NCBI RefSeq assembly: GCF_003478035.1
Contig: NZ_QUEP01000008.1
Span: 78,775 to 142,774 of the forward strand
Direction of reading: 5' to 3'
Length of the DNA: 64,000 nt
Source: Clostridium sp. OF03-18AA
Lineage (GTDB): Bacteria > Bacillota > Clostridia > Lachnospirales > Lachnospiraceae
Part shown: positions 17,744 through 27,677 of the stretch, one piece after another
How the letters are laid out: each line of letters opens with the position of its first letter
Numbering within the stretch: the first letter of the stretch is position 1
Notes under the pieces: generated by a model
What the model was told of the DNA's origin: nothing
What the model saw: only the letters and a program-made list of their open reading frames with translations
The model's database searches: none
Program-made: the position numbers and the translations under genes

Positions 17744-19963
17744 TTGGAACAGTACGCGGACATTATCATTGATCTTTCTGTAAAAAATGTGGACCGGATC
17801 TTCCAGTACCGGATCCCGGCCCATCTGAGAGAAGCTGTAAAACCGGGGGTACAGGTAAATGTCCCGTTCGGAAAGGGTGACACGGTGCGGAAGGGCATCG
17901 TCGTCGGGCTCTCGACGGAGACGGACTACGACCCGGAAAAGATGAAAGAGATCATGTCGGTGGAGGAAGGTGCGGTCCCGATTCGTACCCAGATGATCTG
18001 TCTGGCGTTCTGGATGAAGGACCGCTATGCGACCACGATGAACCAGGCGTTAAAGACGGTCCTCCCCGTGAAGGTGAAAGTGACGCCCAGGGAGGAGCGG
18101 GTGATCGTCTCCTTAAAACCCCGGGAGGAGATCGAGACGCTGCTCATAGAAGCGGAAAAGAAGAAATTCCGGGCAAGAGTCCGGCTTTACCGGGCGCTCC
18201 TGGAAAACGATGAACTGCCGTTAAAGCTCACATCGGAGAAACTCGGCGTCACATCCGCTACATTAAAACCGCTGGTGGAAAAAGAGATCGTCGAATTAAA
18301 AGCGGCGCCGAAGGAACCGGGACACCTGGGAAGCTTTTCATCCGCGCGGAATATTTCCCTGAATGAGGAACAGAGACGGGCAGCAGAGACTGTGATCCGG
18401 GACTATGATTCCGGACTGAGAAATACCTATCTGCTCTACGGGATCACGGGAAGCGGAAAGACGGAAGTCTATATGGAACTCATCGATCATGTCCTGCGGG
18501 AGGGCAGACAGGCGATCGTTCTGATCCCGGAGATCTCCCTGACTTACCAGACCGTGATGCGCTTTTACCGGAGATTCGGAAACCGGGTCGGGATCATGAA
18601 TTCCAGGCTTTCGGCCGGTGAGCGCTATGAACAGTCGGAACGGGCGGCAAACGGGGAGATCGACATCATGATCGGTCCTCGTTCCGCTCTTTTTACACCG
18701 TTCCCGGATCTCGGCCTCATCATCATCGATGAGGAACATGAAGGCGCATATAAGAGTGAGACGGCGCCGAGGTACGATGCGAGAGAGGTGGCGCGCGTCC
18801 GGGCAGATATGAGCGGGGCGGTCCTTGTTCTCGGATCTGCGACTCCGTCCGTGGAGAGCTACTACCGGGCGGAACGGGGGGAGTACCGGCTTCTGACACT
18901 CACAAAGAGAGCGAAGGAGAACAGCCGCCTGGCGGGAGTCCACATCGTGGATCTCAGGGAAGAACTCGCAGAGGGAAACCGCTCGATCTTCAGTCGGAAG
19001 TTAAAGAAACTGATCGAAGACCGGCTGGAGAAAAAACAGCAGGTGATGCTGTTCATGAACCGGCGAGGATATGCGGGCTTTGTGTCCTGCCGTTCCTGCG
19101 GAAAAGCGATGAAATGCCCGCACTGTGACGTGAGTCTTACCTACCACAGAAATGGCCGGTTAAAGTGTCACTACTGCGGATTTGAGCGCCCGCTCCCGGA
19201 TCGATGCCCGTCCTGCGGATCCCCGTTTATCGCGCCGTTCGGGACCGGGACTCAGAAGCTGGAAGAGTTCACAAAGCGGGAGTTCCCGACTGCCCGCGTG
19301 CTTCGGATGGACGCGGACACGACTGCAAAAAAAGGGGCTCATGAGGAGATCCTCGCCACCTTCGCGGAGGGGGGCGCGGACATCCTGATCGGGACCCAGA
19401 TGATCGTAAAGGGACATGATTTCGAAAATGTGACGCTTGTGGGTGTCATGGCGGCGGACCTCTCCCTCTATGCGCCTGATTTTAAGAGCGCGGAGCGGAC
19501 CTTTGAACTCCTGACCCAGGCGTCTGGCCGTGCGGGCCGCGGGGATCTTTCGGGGGATGTGGTGATCCAGACCTACGCGCCTGACCACTATGCGGTCTCC
19601 TCGGCAGCCGAACAGGATTATCTGCAGTTCTACCGGCAGGAACTTCTCTACCGGAAGATGATGGGATATCCGCCGCTCGTGGGACTCCTGACGATCGGTC
19701 TTTCTTCAAAGAGGGAGGCAGATGTTGTCCGGGCGTCGGAGGACTTAAAACGCGTTATCCTGCGGGAATACGCTCTGGACGGGCTGAAAGTCATCGGCCC
19801 TGTGGAGGATTCCCCGTATAAACTTAATGATAATTACAGAAAAATTTTATATATGAAACATGAAAGTTATGATATACTATTAAAAATCAGAAATTCTGCC
19901 CGGAAACGGGAGACCATCCCGGATCTCTTCCGGAATGTGTTTGTGCAGTACGATCTGACGTGA
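17744..19963 (+). CDS. priA: Primosomal protein N', replication restart helicase
   Basis: 739 residues. The N-terminal DNA-fork binding domain is followed by a superfamily 2 helicase: Walker A GITGSGKTEV near residue 243, DEEH box in IIIDEEHEGA near 333, SATPS motif. A zinc-binding cysteine cluster interrupts the helicase (CRSCGK, CPHC, CHYCG, CPSCG, about residues 450-500). It reloads the replisome at stalled forks. The start codon is TTG at 17744 with AAAGGAGG 8 bases upstream. It opens a run with def and fmt, a common Firmicutes order. Confidence 0.94.
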   Translation: MEQYADIIIDLSVKNVDRIFQYRIPAHLREAVKPGVQVNVPFGKGDTVRKGIVVGLSTETDYDPEKMKEIMSVEEGAVPIRTQMICLAFWMKDRYATTMNQALKTVLPVKVKVTPREERVIVSLKPREEIETLLIEAEKKKFRARVRLYRALLENDELPLKLTSEKLGVTSATLKPLVEKEIVELKAAPKEPGHLGSFSSARNISLNEEQRRAAETVIRDYDSGLRNTYLLYGITGSGKTEVYMELIDHVLREGRQAIVLIPEISLTYQTVMRFYRRFGNRVGIMNSRLSAGERYEQSERAANGEIDIMIGPRSALFTPFPDLGLIIIDEEHEGAYKSETAPRYDAREVARVRADMSGAVLVLGSATPSVESYYRAERGEYRLLTLTKRAKENSRLAGVHIVDLREELAEGNRSIFSRKLKKLIEDRLEKKQQVMLFMNRRGYAGFVSCRSCGKAMKCPHCDVSLTYHRNGRLKCHYCGFERPLPDRCPSCGSPFIAPFGTGTQKLEEFTKREFPTARVLRMDADTTAKKGAHEEILATFAEGGADILIGTQMIVKGHDFENVTLVGVMAADLSLYAPDFKSAERTFELLTQASGRAGRGDLSGDVVIQTYAPDHYAVSSAAEQDYLQFYRQELLYRKMMGYPPLVGLLTIGLSSKREADVVRASEDLKRVILREYALDGLKVIGPVEDSPYKLNDNYRKILYMKHESYDILLKIRNSARKRETIPDLFRNVFVQYDLT

Positions 19964-20038
19964 CATCATGTTTCGGCAAAAACAATGCGGGAGCCTTTCT
20001 GGCCCCGGTATCATAAATATGAGAGGAAATAAGATAAA

Positions 20039-20515
20039 ATGGCAATCAGACAGATTAGAACCATCGGAGATGAGATCCTTACAAAACCGTGCAAACCGGT
20101 AAAAGAAATGAATGAGAGAACGATCGAACTCATTGAGGATATGTTTGAGACAATGTACGAGAGCAACGGCTGCGGTCTTGCGGCTCCGCAGGTAGGTGTT
20201 CGCAAGCGCATCGTGGTCATCGATGTGGATGACGGAAACCAGTATGTACTGATCAACCCGGAGATCCTTGAGACGAGCGGCAGCCAGACAGGACAGGAAG
20301 GCTGCTTAAGCGTTCCGGGAAAATGCGGACAGGTGACCCGCGCGGAGCATGTAAAGGCAAAAGCGCTCAATGAAAATATGGAGGAATACGAGATCGAGGC
20401 GGACGGACTTCTTGCCAGATGCATTCTCCATGAGTGCGACCACCTGGACGGAAAACTTTATGTGGACCTTGTAGAGGGCGAACTTCAGGACACAGTCGGA
20501 GAGGAAGAGGAATAA
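20039..20515 (+). CDS. def: Peptide deformylase
   Basis: 158 residues, type 1 deformylase. It removes the formyl group from nascent proteins. All three motifs are visible: GCGLAAPQVG, EGCLS (metal-binding Cys) and HECDHLDG (two metal-binding His and the catalytic Glu). It sits one base before fmt, so formylation and deformylation genes are coupled. ATG at 20039 follows GAGAGGAAATAAG. Confidence 0.96.
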   Translation: MAIRQIRTIGDEILTKPCKPVKEMNERTIELIEDMFETMYESNGCGLAAPQVGVRKRIVVIDVDDGNQYVLINPEILETSGSQTGQEGCLSVPGKCGQVTRAEHVKAKALNENMEEYEIEADGLLARCILHECDHLDGKLYVDLVEGELQDTVGEEEE

Positions 20516-20516
20516 T

Positions 20517-21443
20517 ATGCGTATCGTATTTATGGGAACGCCGGACTTCGCAGTTCCGACGCTGACTGCTCTTGTGGAGGGCGGACATGAAGTGATCGCT
20601 GCGGTGACGCAGCCGGATAAACCGAAAGGACGCGGAAAATCCGTTCTTATGACGCCTGTAAAGGAAAAAGCGATCGAGTATCAGATCCCGGTATACCAGC
20701 CGGTGAAAGTGCGGGATCCGGAATTTGTGGATCTCTTAAAAGTGATGGCACCGGACGCGATTGTCGTTGTTGCCTTCGGACAGATCCTGCCGAAAGTGAT
20801 CCTGGATCTGCCGAAATACGGCTGTGTGAATGTTCATGCGTCCCTGCTCCCGAAATACCGCGGAGCTGCCCCGATCCAGTGGGCAGTCATCGACGGCGAG
20901 AAGGAGAGCGGTGTGACCACGATGATGATGGATGTGGGACTCGACACCGGAGATATGCTCGAGCAGAAAGCGATCCCGCTCGATGAAAAAGAGACGGGCG
21001 GAAGCCTGTTTGACAAGCTCTCTGCCCTTGGCGGATCAATGATCTTATCGACGTTAAAAGGACTCGAGGACGGAACGATCACGAGAACTCCCCAGGGAGA
21101 ATCGGAGACTTCCTATGCGAAGATGCTCACGAAAGAGATGGGACATATCGACTGGACAAAGGATGCGGCGTCCATCGAACGCCTTGTCCGCGGCTTGAAT
21201 CCGTGGCCGAGTGCCTATACTTCCTACGCAGGAAAAACCATGAAGATCTGGGCAGCGGATGTGGCTGACCTTCAGGGCGAGAGGACTCCGGGAAAGATCC
21301 ATGTGACAAAAAATCAGCTCTTTGTGGAGACCGGTGACGGCTTCCTCGATGTAAAAGAGCTTCAGCTTGAGGGAAAGAAGCGGATGGATACGGCTTCCTT
21401 CCTGCGCGGCTTCCAGATGGAAGACGGAAGTTTCTGCGAATAA
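20517..21443 (+). CDS. fmt: Methionyl-tRNA formyltransferase
   Basis: 308 residues. It transfers a formyl group from 10-formyl-THF (made by Fhs) to Met-tRNAi. It starts with MRIVFMGTPDFA, has the formyl-folate motif VHASLLPKYRGAAPIQWA near residue 108 and the C-terminal tRNA-binding OB domain after about residue 205. The ATG is one base after the def stop; its ribosome site (GAGGAAGAGGAA) lies in def. Confidence 0.96.
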   Translation: MRIVFMGTPDFAVPTLTALVEGGHEVIAAVTQPDKPKGRGKSVLMTPVKEKAIEYQIPVYQPVKVRDPEFVDLLKVMAPDAIVVVAFGQILPKVILDLPKYGCVNVHASLLPKYRGAAPIQWAVIDGEKESGVTTMMMDVGLDTGDMLEQKAIPLDEKETGGSLFDKLSALGGSMILSTLKGLEDGTITRTPQGESETSYAKMLTKEMGHIDWTKDAASIERLVRGLNPWPSAYTSYAGKTMKIWAADVADLQGERTPGKIHVTKNQLFVETGDGFLDVKELQLEGKKRMDTASFLRGFQMEDGSFCE

Positions 21444-21539
21444 GGCCTGTGGCAGGATTACACTGTAGCGCTCAGGCAGAAAAGTGATTGTGAAGTCAAC
21501 ACGGGAACGGCAGAAACGACATCGAAAGGAGAGATATTT

Positions 21540-22265
21540 ATGTACGGAATGTATGGTTACGGTTATGGATACGGGTTTGACCCGACGATCATCCTTGTAC
21601 TGATCGGAGTTGCCCTCTCACTCTGGGCGCAGGGACGTGTGAATTCCACGTTCTCCAGATACTCGAGAGTCCGCAGCATGACCGGGATGACGGGTGCTGA
21701 GGCGGCGAGACGCCTTCTGAATGCCCAGGGAATCTATGATGTGACGGTCCAGCCGATCGCAGGAGAGCTGACGGACCACTATGATCCGCGGACGAAGACC
21801 GTAAATCTGTCCCAGTCCGTATACGGGGCAACTTCCGTCGCAGCGATCGGTGTCGCTGCCCACGAGTGCGGACACGCGATGCAGGACAATGAAGGATACG
21901 CTCCGCTGCGCTTCCGGAGCGCTCTGGTCCCGGCGGCAAACTTCGGCTCTAAACTTTCCTGGCCGCTGATCCTTTTAGGACTTGTGTTCGGCGGACTTGG
22001 CTCCCCGCTCGTTGAGATCGGGATCCTGATGTTCTCCCTTGCGGTGCTGTTCCAGCTCGTGACGCTTCCGGTGGAGTACAATGCGTCCGCCAGAGCAGTG
22101 AGACTCCTGGATTCCCAGGGGATCCTTGCGGGCGAGGAAGTAAGCGGAACGAGAAAAGTTCTGAATGCGGCAGCCCTCACTTACGTGGCAGCGGCGGCGA
22201 CCTCGATCCTGCAGCTTCTTCGTCTCATTATTCTCTTTGGAGGAAGAAACAGACGTGACAACTAA
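21540..22265 (+). CDS. Membrane zinc metallopeptidase, YugP-type
   Basis: 241 residues. It starts with a Tyr/Gly-rich MYGMYGYGYGYGFD, then a membrane helix. The zinc motif HECGH lies near residue 110, with two or three further membrane helices and a likely third ligand Glu in LPVEYNASARAV. It matches the DUF/peptidase family of neutral zinc metallopeptidases found next to fmt and rsmB in many Clostridia. The substrate is unknown. It overlaps rsmB by 11 bases. ATG at 21540 follows GAAAGGAGAG. Confidence 0.85.
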   Translation: MYGMYGYGYGYGFDPTIILVLIGVALSLWAQGRVNSTFSRYSRVRSMTGMTGAEAARRLLNAQGIYDVTVQPIAGELTDHYDPRTKTVNLSQSVYGATSVAAIGVAAHECGHAMQDNEGYAPLRFRSALVPAANFGSKLSWPLILLGLVFGGLGSPLVEIGILMFSLAVLFQLVTLPVEYNASARAVRLLDSQGILAGEEVSGTRKVLNAAALTYVAAAATSILQLLRLIILFGGRNRRDN

Positions 22266-23583
22266 TACGACAAATATCCGGGAGGTCGTCCTTGACGTCC
22301 TCCTGGAAGTCCTTGAAAACCACAATTTAAGCCACCTCGTCTTAAAACAGGCGCTGGAAAAGTACCTGTTTCTGGAACGCCAGGACCGCGCATTTATCAC
22401 AAGATGCGTGGAGGGAACGCTGGAATACAGGATCCAGATCGATGCGGTGATCGACCGCTTCTCAAAGGTAAAGACTGCGAAGATGAAACCGGTGATCCGC
22501 GAGATCCTCCGGATGTCGGTCTACCAGATCCTCTATATGGAACGTGTCCCGGATTCCGCTGTCTGCAATGAGGCGGTAAAGCTTGCAAAAAAGAGAAAAT
22601 TCCAGGGACTTTCCGGCTTTGTAAACGGTGTGCTGAGGACCGTCTCAAGAGAAAAAGAAAATCTGTCCTGGAAGGATGCATCCATCCGGTATTCGATCCC
22701 GCAGTGGATGCTGTCCATGTGGGAGGAGATGTTTGGAAAAGAGACCGCGGAGACGATCGCGGCATCGTTCCTGGAGGAACGTCCGCTCACGGTGCGGTTT
22801 AACGAGAGTATTGCCCCTGCGGCGGAGACCGTCGAAGAACTGAGAGCTCAGAATATCACGGTGGATCTGTCAGATGTATTCCCTGGGATCGCTTCGATCC
22901 GCGGATTTGACTACTTAGACCGAGTCGCCGCGTTCGCGGAGGGAAAGATCACGGTCCAGGATCCGAGCTCCTCTCTGGCAGCCCGGATGGCATCCATCAA
23001 GCCGGGAGACTTTGTCCTTGACGTGTGCAGCGCCCCCGGAGGAAAGGCCATGCACGCGGCAGATCTCCTGAGGGGGACCGGAATGGTGGAAGCGCGGGAT
23101 GTGAGTGAGAGAAAGACGGACCTCATCGAGGAAAATATCATGCGCTGCGGATTTCCCAATATCCGGACAATGGTCTGGGATGCGACGTTCCTGGATCCGT
23201 CCATGATCGGACAGGCAGATGTTGTCCTCGCGGATCTTCCGTGCTCCGGGCTCGGGATCATCGGCAAAAAGCCGGATATCAAGGAGCGGATGACGAAAGA
23301 TGAGATCGTGAAACTGGCTGGACTTCAGAGGGAGATCCTCTCTGTGGTGTCCCAGTATGTGAAACCGGGCGGAACGCTTGTTTACAGCACCTGCACGATC
23401 ACAAAAGAAGAGAATGCAGAGAACGCGGACTGGATTGAAAAAAATCTGCCGTTTGAGAAAAAAGAGATCCGTGACCTTCTGCCAGAGGCGTTAAAAGCTT
23501 CCTGCGAGGAGAACAGGATCCAGCTTTTACCGGGAGTCCATCCGTGCGACGGATTCTTTATCTCGGCATTCAGAAGAAAATAA
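22255..23583 (+). CDS. rsmB: 16S rRNA m5C967 methyltransferase
   Basis: 442 residues. An N-terminal NusB-like RNA-binding domain (about 1-135) and a SAM-dependent methyltransferase domain follow. Visible: VLDVCSAPGGKAMHAA (SAM site), LADLPCSGLG (catalytic Pro-Cys) and YSTCTITKEENA (second cysteine). GTG at 22255 is the likely start, 11 bases after GGAGG; the frame extends to 22165 inside the peptidase gene without a ribosome site. It is coupled to the peptidase gene by overlap. rlmN follows after 63 bases. Confidence 0.93.
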   Translation: MTTNTTNIREVVLDVLLEVLENHNLSHLVLKQALEKYLFLERQDRAFITRCVEGTLEYRIQIDAVIDRFSKVKTAKMKPVIREILRMSVYQILYMERVPDSAVCNEAVKLAKKRKFQGLSGFVNGVLRTVSREKENLSWKDASIRYSIPQWMLSMWEEMFGKETAETIAASFLEERPLTVRFNESIAPAAETVEELRAQNITVDLSDVFPGIASIRGFDYLDRVAAFAEGKITVQDPSSSLAARMASIKPGDFVLDVCSAPGGKAMHAADLLRGTGMVEARDVSERKTDLIEENIMRCGFPNIRTMVWDATFLDPSMIGQADVVLADLPCSGLGIIGKKPDIKERMTKDEIVKLAGLQREILSVVSQYVKPGGTLVYSTCTITKEENAENADWIEKNLPFEKKEIRDLLPEALKASCEENRIQLLPGVHPCDGFFISAFRRK

Positions 23584-23646
23584 CTGTGCAGATATACCGG
23601 ACAGTTACAGAAAAAATAACAGAACTGCTGTTTTGGAGAGTGGAGA

Positions 23647-24693
23647 ATGGAAAAGAAAGACCTGAAATCAATGACGTTGGAGGAGCTGACAGAGTTTGTG
23701 AAGGAACTCGGCGAAAAGCCGTTCCGTGCGAAACAGCTGTACCAGTGGATGCATGAAAAACTGGCCGCATCCCTGGACGAGTGCACAAACCTGCCGAAAG
23801 CGTTTAAGGAAAAACTCGCGGAGAACAGTACATATACGTCTTTACGGACCGTAAGAATGCTGGAATCCGGGATCGACGGGACGAGAAAATATCTGTTTAG
23901 TCTCGATGACGGGAACGTGATCGAGAGCGTCCTGATGAAATACCATCACGGAAATTCCGTATGCATCTCATCCCAGGTCGGCTGCCGCATGGGCTGCCGG
24001 TTCTGTGCGTCGACTCTGGACGGACTTACGAGAAACTTACGTCCTTCAGAGATGCTGGATCAGATCTACCGGATCCAGAGATCCACGGGAGAGCGCGTTT
24101 CCAATGTGGTGGTCATGGGAAGCGGAGAGCCGATGGACAATTATGACAACCTGGTCCGCTTCATCCGGCTCCTCTCCGACGAAAACGGCCTGAACATCAG
24201 CCAGAGAAACATCACGGTCTCCACCTGCGGGATCGTCCCGAAGATCTTAAAGCTCGCGGATGAAGGTCTTTCGATCACCCTGGCACTTTCTCTTCATGCG
24301 CCGGACGATGAGACGAGAAAGACCCTGATGCCGATCGCCAACAGCTACTCCCTGTCGGAGGTGCTTCCGGCATGTAAGGAATATTATAAAAAGACAGGAA
24401 GACGCCTGACCTTTGAGTACAGCCTGGTCCAGGGAGTCAACGACAACCTCGATGAGGCAAAGCGCCTGACAGCGCTCTTAAAGGATATGCAGGGCCATGT
24501 GAACCTGATCCCGGTCAACCCGATCAAGGAGCGTGACTTTAAACAGTCCAACCGGGACGCGATCGACGCGTTCAAAGGCTACCTTGAAAAACACGGGATC
24601 AACGTTACGATCCGCCGGGAGATGGGCCGCGACATCGGCGGCGCCTGTGGGCAGCTTAGAAAGAGTTACCTGAGTGAGGAGGGACTGTCATGA
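23647..24693 (+). CDS. rlmN: Dual-specificity 23S rRNA/tRNA m2A methyltransferase, radical SAM
   Basis: 348 residues. The radical-SAM cluster CRMGCRFC lies near residue 116, preceded by SSQVG. The C-terminal cysteine in GGACGQL forms the methyl-carrier pair. It methylates A2503 of 23S rRNA and A37 of some tRNAs. ATG at 23647 follows TGGAGAGTGGAGA. Its stop overlaps the prpC start (ATGA), so translation is coupled to the signalling pair downstream. Confidence 0.95.
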   Translation: MEKKDLKSMTLEELTEFVKELGEKPFRAKQLYQWMHEKLAASLDECTNLPKAFKEKLAENSTYTSLRTVRMLESGIDGTRKYLFSLDDGNVIESVLMKYHHGNSVCISSQVGCRMGCRFCASTLDGLTRNLRPSEMLDQIYRIQRSTGERVSNVVVMGSGEPMDNYDNLVRFIRLLSDENGLNISQRNITVSTCGIVPKILKLADEGLSITLALSLHAPDDETRKTLMPIANSYSLSEVLPACKEYYKKTGRRLTFEYSLVQGVNDNLDEAKRLTALLKDMQGHVNLIPVNPIKERDFKQSNRDAIDAFKGYLEKHGINVTIRREMGRDIGGACGQLRKSYLSEEGLS

Positions 24694-25430
24694 TCTCTTA
24701 CGCGAAGACAGATACCGGAATCGTGAGAAGATCCAATCAGGATTTCCTGTTTGCATCGGATCAGCCGGTGGGACCGCTCCCGAACCTGTTCATCGTTGCA
24801 GACGGAATGGGCGGACATAAAGCAGGGGATTTCGCATCCCGGTATGTCGTGGAACATATGAAAGAAAATATCGAAAATTCTGACGCTGTGAGTCCGGTGA
24901 TGGTCCTGAGAAAAGCGCTTGAAAAGACGAATCTCGGCCTTTATGAGGAGTCCATGGAAGATCCGGAGCGGGAAGGAATGGGATCCACCCTGGTGGCGGC
25001 CACCATCGAGGACGATATGATGTATGTGGCAAACGTGGGGGACAGTAGACTCTACCTTCTGCGGGACAGCCTGGCCCAGATCACGCGGGATCACTCCCTT
25101 GTGGAGGAGATGGTCGCGAGAGGGAAGATGGAGCGGGACAGTGAATCCTACCGGAACCAGAAGAATATCATCACGCGCGCTGTAGGGATCGGAAAGCGTG
25201 TGGAGGCGGACTTCTTCGAGGTGTCGCTTCTCGAAAGCGACTGCGTTCTGCTCTGCTCCGACGGACTGACAAACATGGTGGATGACGCAGAGATCAGCCG
25301 CGTCTTAAAGACGACGGATACACTGAAAGAGAAGACGGACGCCCTGATCGATGAGGCAAACCGGAACGGAGGAAAGGACAACATTGCGATCGTCCTTGTA
25401 GAACCTCAGATAAGTGAGGTGAATGTATGA
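24690..25430 (+). CDS. prpC: PP2C-family serine/threonine phosphatase
   Basis: 246 residues, standard PrpC/Stp. Metal-binding aspartates are in VADGMGGHKAGD near residue 38 and in the SDGLT and GGKDNIA motifs near 190 and 228. It reverses phosphorylation by the PASTA kinase encoded next. Overlaps of 4 bases on both sides (with rlmN and prkC) tie the three genes into one operon. Confidence 0.94.
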   Translation: MISYAKTDTGIVRRSNQDFLFASDQPVGPLPNLFIVADGMGGHKAGDFASRYVVEHMKENIENSDAVSPVMVLRKALEKTNLGLYEESMEDPEREGMGSTLVAATIEDDMMYVANVGDSRLYLLRDSLAQITRDHSLVEEMVARGKMERDSESYRNQKNIITRAVGIGKRVEADFFEVSLLESDCVLLCSDGLTNMVDDAEISRVLKTTDTLKEKTDALIDEANRNGGKDNIAIVLVEPQISEVNV

Positions 25431-27601
25431 TTCTATATCCTGGAACGATGCTCCAGGATCGGTATGAGATCCTGGAAAAGATCGGATCTGGCGGAATGTC
25501 AGATGTGTATAAGGCAAAATGCCATAAGCTGAACCGCCTTGTCGCGATCAAGGTTCTGAAATCGGAGTTTACTTCCGACGCCACTTTTGTCAGCAAATTT
25601 AAGATGGAAGCCCAGGCGGCAGCCGGACTTTCCCACCCGAATATTGTCAATATCTACGACGTTGTGGATGAAGGAGACATCCACTTCATCGTTATGGAGC
25701 TCGTAGAGGGAATTACTTTAAAGAGCTATATCACGAAAAAAGGTCATCTTGAAGTGAAAGAAGCGATCGGGATCGCGATCCAGGTTGCCTCCGGGATCGA
25801 GGCTGCCCACGAGCAGCATATCATCCACCGGGACATCAAACCGCAGAATATGCTGATTTCCATGGACGGCAAGGTGAAGGTCGCGGATTTCGGGATCGCG
25901 AGAGCCGTCTCCTCCCAGACCATGAATGCGGCAACGGTAGTGGGATCCGTCCACTACATTTCCCCGGAGCAGGCGCGGGGCGGATACAGCGATGAGCGGA
26001 GTGATCTGTATTCTCTCGGTATCACGATGTTCGAGATGGTCACCGGTCATGTCCCGTTTGCGGGAGACAACACCGTGACAGTTGCGCTGGCACATCTGGA
26101 AGATCCGATGCCGGATCCGAGAACACTGAATCCGGAGGTTTCCCCGAGTCTTGCCCGCATCATCTTAAAATGTACGGAAAAGAGACCGGAACGCCGCTAT
26201 CCGAGCGCGGCAGCCGTGATCAGCGACCTGAGAAGAGCGCTCTTAAACGACGATGATCCGAATGTCGGTGTGATCGAGGAGGAAGACCACAGCTCCGATA
26301 CGATCGTGATCAGCCCGAATGAGCTGAATATGATCAAGACCAGGAGTGGAGAGCGGATCCGGGAGTCAAAGCCGGTGAAGGAGATCCGTGAGCGCAGGGA
26401 ACGGCGTGATCTGGAAAAACGTTATGAGCAGCCGGAGGGCGCAAAGAAAGACCAGAAAAAGAGCAAAGAGAACGACGAAGCGACCGGGCTGGAAAAGATC
26501 CTGACCGGCCTGGGTGTTGCGGCAGCCGTGATCATCGTGGCGGTCGTGATCGTATTTATCCTGAAACTCGGCGGCCTCTTCAGGAGCAGCACGCCGGAAG
26601 ATCCGACGGAGCAGGTCTCCCAGGAGGCGACCACGGAGGAGGCAAAGACCACAGCGGTATCGGAGACAACGATCAGCCAGAAAGAGGTCTACATGCCGAA
26701 TCTTGTGGGACATTCACAGGATGAAGCTGAGAAGATTCTGCAGGGACTCGACCTTTCCATGCAGGTGGAGCAGGAAAATTCCGACGGTGTGGAAAAAGGC
26801 ATGGTCATTTCCCAGAAAGAGAAACCGGATACCGTGATCCCGCGCTTTTCCAAGGTGACTGTCGTCATCAGCGCCGGATCTGACAAGGTGGATCTCGCGG
26901 AACTCGGACTTTCCGGAATGACTCTTGAGACGGCAGTGCGCCTCTTAGAGGGAAAGAACCTGAAAGCAGATGTGCAGGAAGAATCCAGCGAGGATGTCCC
27001 GTCCGGAACCATCATCCGCTATGAGCCGGAGGACAAAGTGGCACTCGGAAGTACTGTGACTCTGTATGTGAGCACGGGGCCGGAGGAAGAATTTGTCTCT
27101 GTTCCGAATCTCTACGGAAAGACAGACGCGGAGGCATCCGTACTTCTTTCTGCGGCAGGACTTGTGGCGGGCGAGATCTCAAAAGAGTATGACAGTACGA
27201 TCTCGGCCGGTCATGTCATCAGCCAGGGCGTTGAGGCAGGAACCCAGGTCGCACCCGGAGAGACCGTGGATTATACCGTGAGTCTCGGACCGGAAGCGCC
27301 GAAAAAACAGTTTATCGCCTCCCTGGATGCAAGTTATCCTCTTCAGGTCTCCTACGGACCGGGGGCAGCGTCCTCCGAGATCCAGATCCTGATCCGTTTA
27401 AAACAGACGGTAAACGGAAAAGTGACCTACACGAAACTTGCAGAGCCGAAGTCCTACAGCGCGGACACGACCTTAAATATCAAGCTTGACAAGATCCGCG
27501 GCGCAGACGGCGTGCAGACCGGTGAAGTGGAGATCGTGGATCTCACGAACAATGTCGTTCTGACCTCGTACAACGTAACCTTTACGGAAGTTGACAGCTG
27601 A
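25427..27601 (+). CDS. prkC: PASTA-domain serine/threonine kinase
   Basis: 724 residues. The N-terminal Hanks kinase domain has the glycine loop IGSGGMSDV (about 19-27), catalytic lysine VAIKVLK (42), HRDIKPQN (134) and DFG (154). A basic juxtamembrane stretch and one membrane helix (about 362-385) follow. Outside are three PASTA repeats (about 420-485, 487-550, 553-620) and a C-terminal beta-rich extension of about 100 residues that is not PASTA. It senses muropeptides or lipid II and phosphorylates cell-wall, translation and spore-germination targets. It is coupled to prpC by an ATGA overlap. Confidence 0.94.
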   Translation: MILYPGTMLQDRYEILEKIGSGGMSDVYKAKCHKLNRLVAIKVLKSEFTSDATFVSKFKMEAQAAAGLSHPNIVNIYDVVDEGDIHFIVMELVEGITLKSYITKKGHLEVKEAIGIAIQVASGIEAAHEQHIIHRDIKPQNMLISMDGKVKVADFGIARAVSSQTMNAATVVGSVHYISPEQARGGYSDERSDLYSLGITMFEMVTGHVPFAGDNTVTVALAHLEDPMPDPRTLNPEVSPSLARIILKCTEKRPERRYPSAAAVISDLRRALLNDDDPNVGVIEEEDHSSDTIVISPNELNMIKTRSGERIRESKPVKEIRERRERRDLEKRYEQPEGAKKDQKKSKENDEATGLEKILTGLGVAAAVIIVAVVIVFILKLGGLFRSSTPEDPTEQVSQEATTEEAKTTAVSETTISQKEVYMPNLVGHSQDEAEKILQGLDLSMQVEQENSDGVEKGMVISQKEKPDTVIPRFSKVTVVISAGSDKVDLAELGLSGMTLETAVRLLEGKNLKADVQEESSEDVPSGTIIRYEPEDKVALGSTVTLYVSTGPEEEFVSVPNLYGKTDAEASVLLSAAGLVAGEISKEYDSTISAGHVISQGVEAGTQVAPGETVDYTVSLGPEAPKKQFIASLDASYPLQVSYGPGAASSEIQILIRLKQTVNGKVTYTKLAEPKSYSADTTLNIKLDKIRGADGVQTGEVEIVDLTNNVVLTSYNVTFTEVDS

Positions 27602-27677
27602 TAAAAGGCGGCAGAGAGCGGATACGAAACCTGACTGCGGAGCATACGGGCAGTCAGGATGAGATATGGGAGAGTGT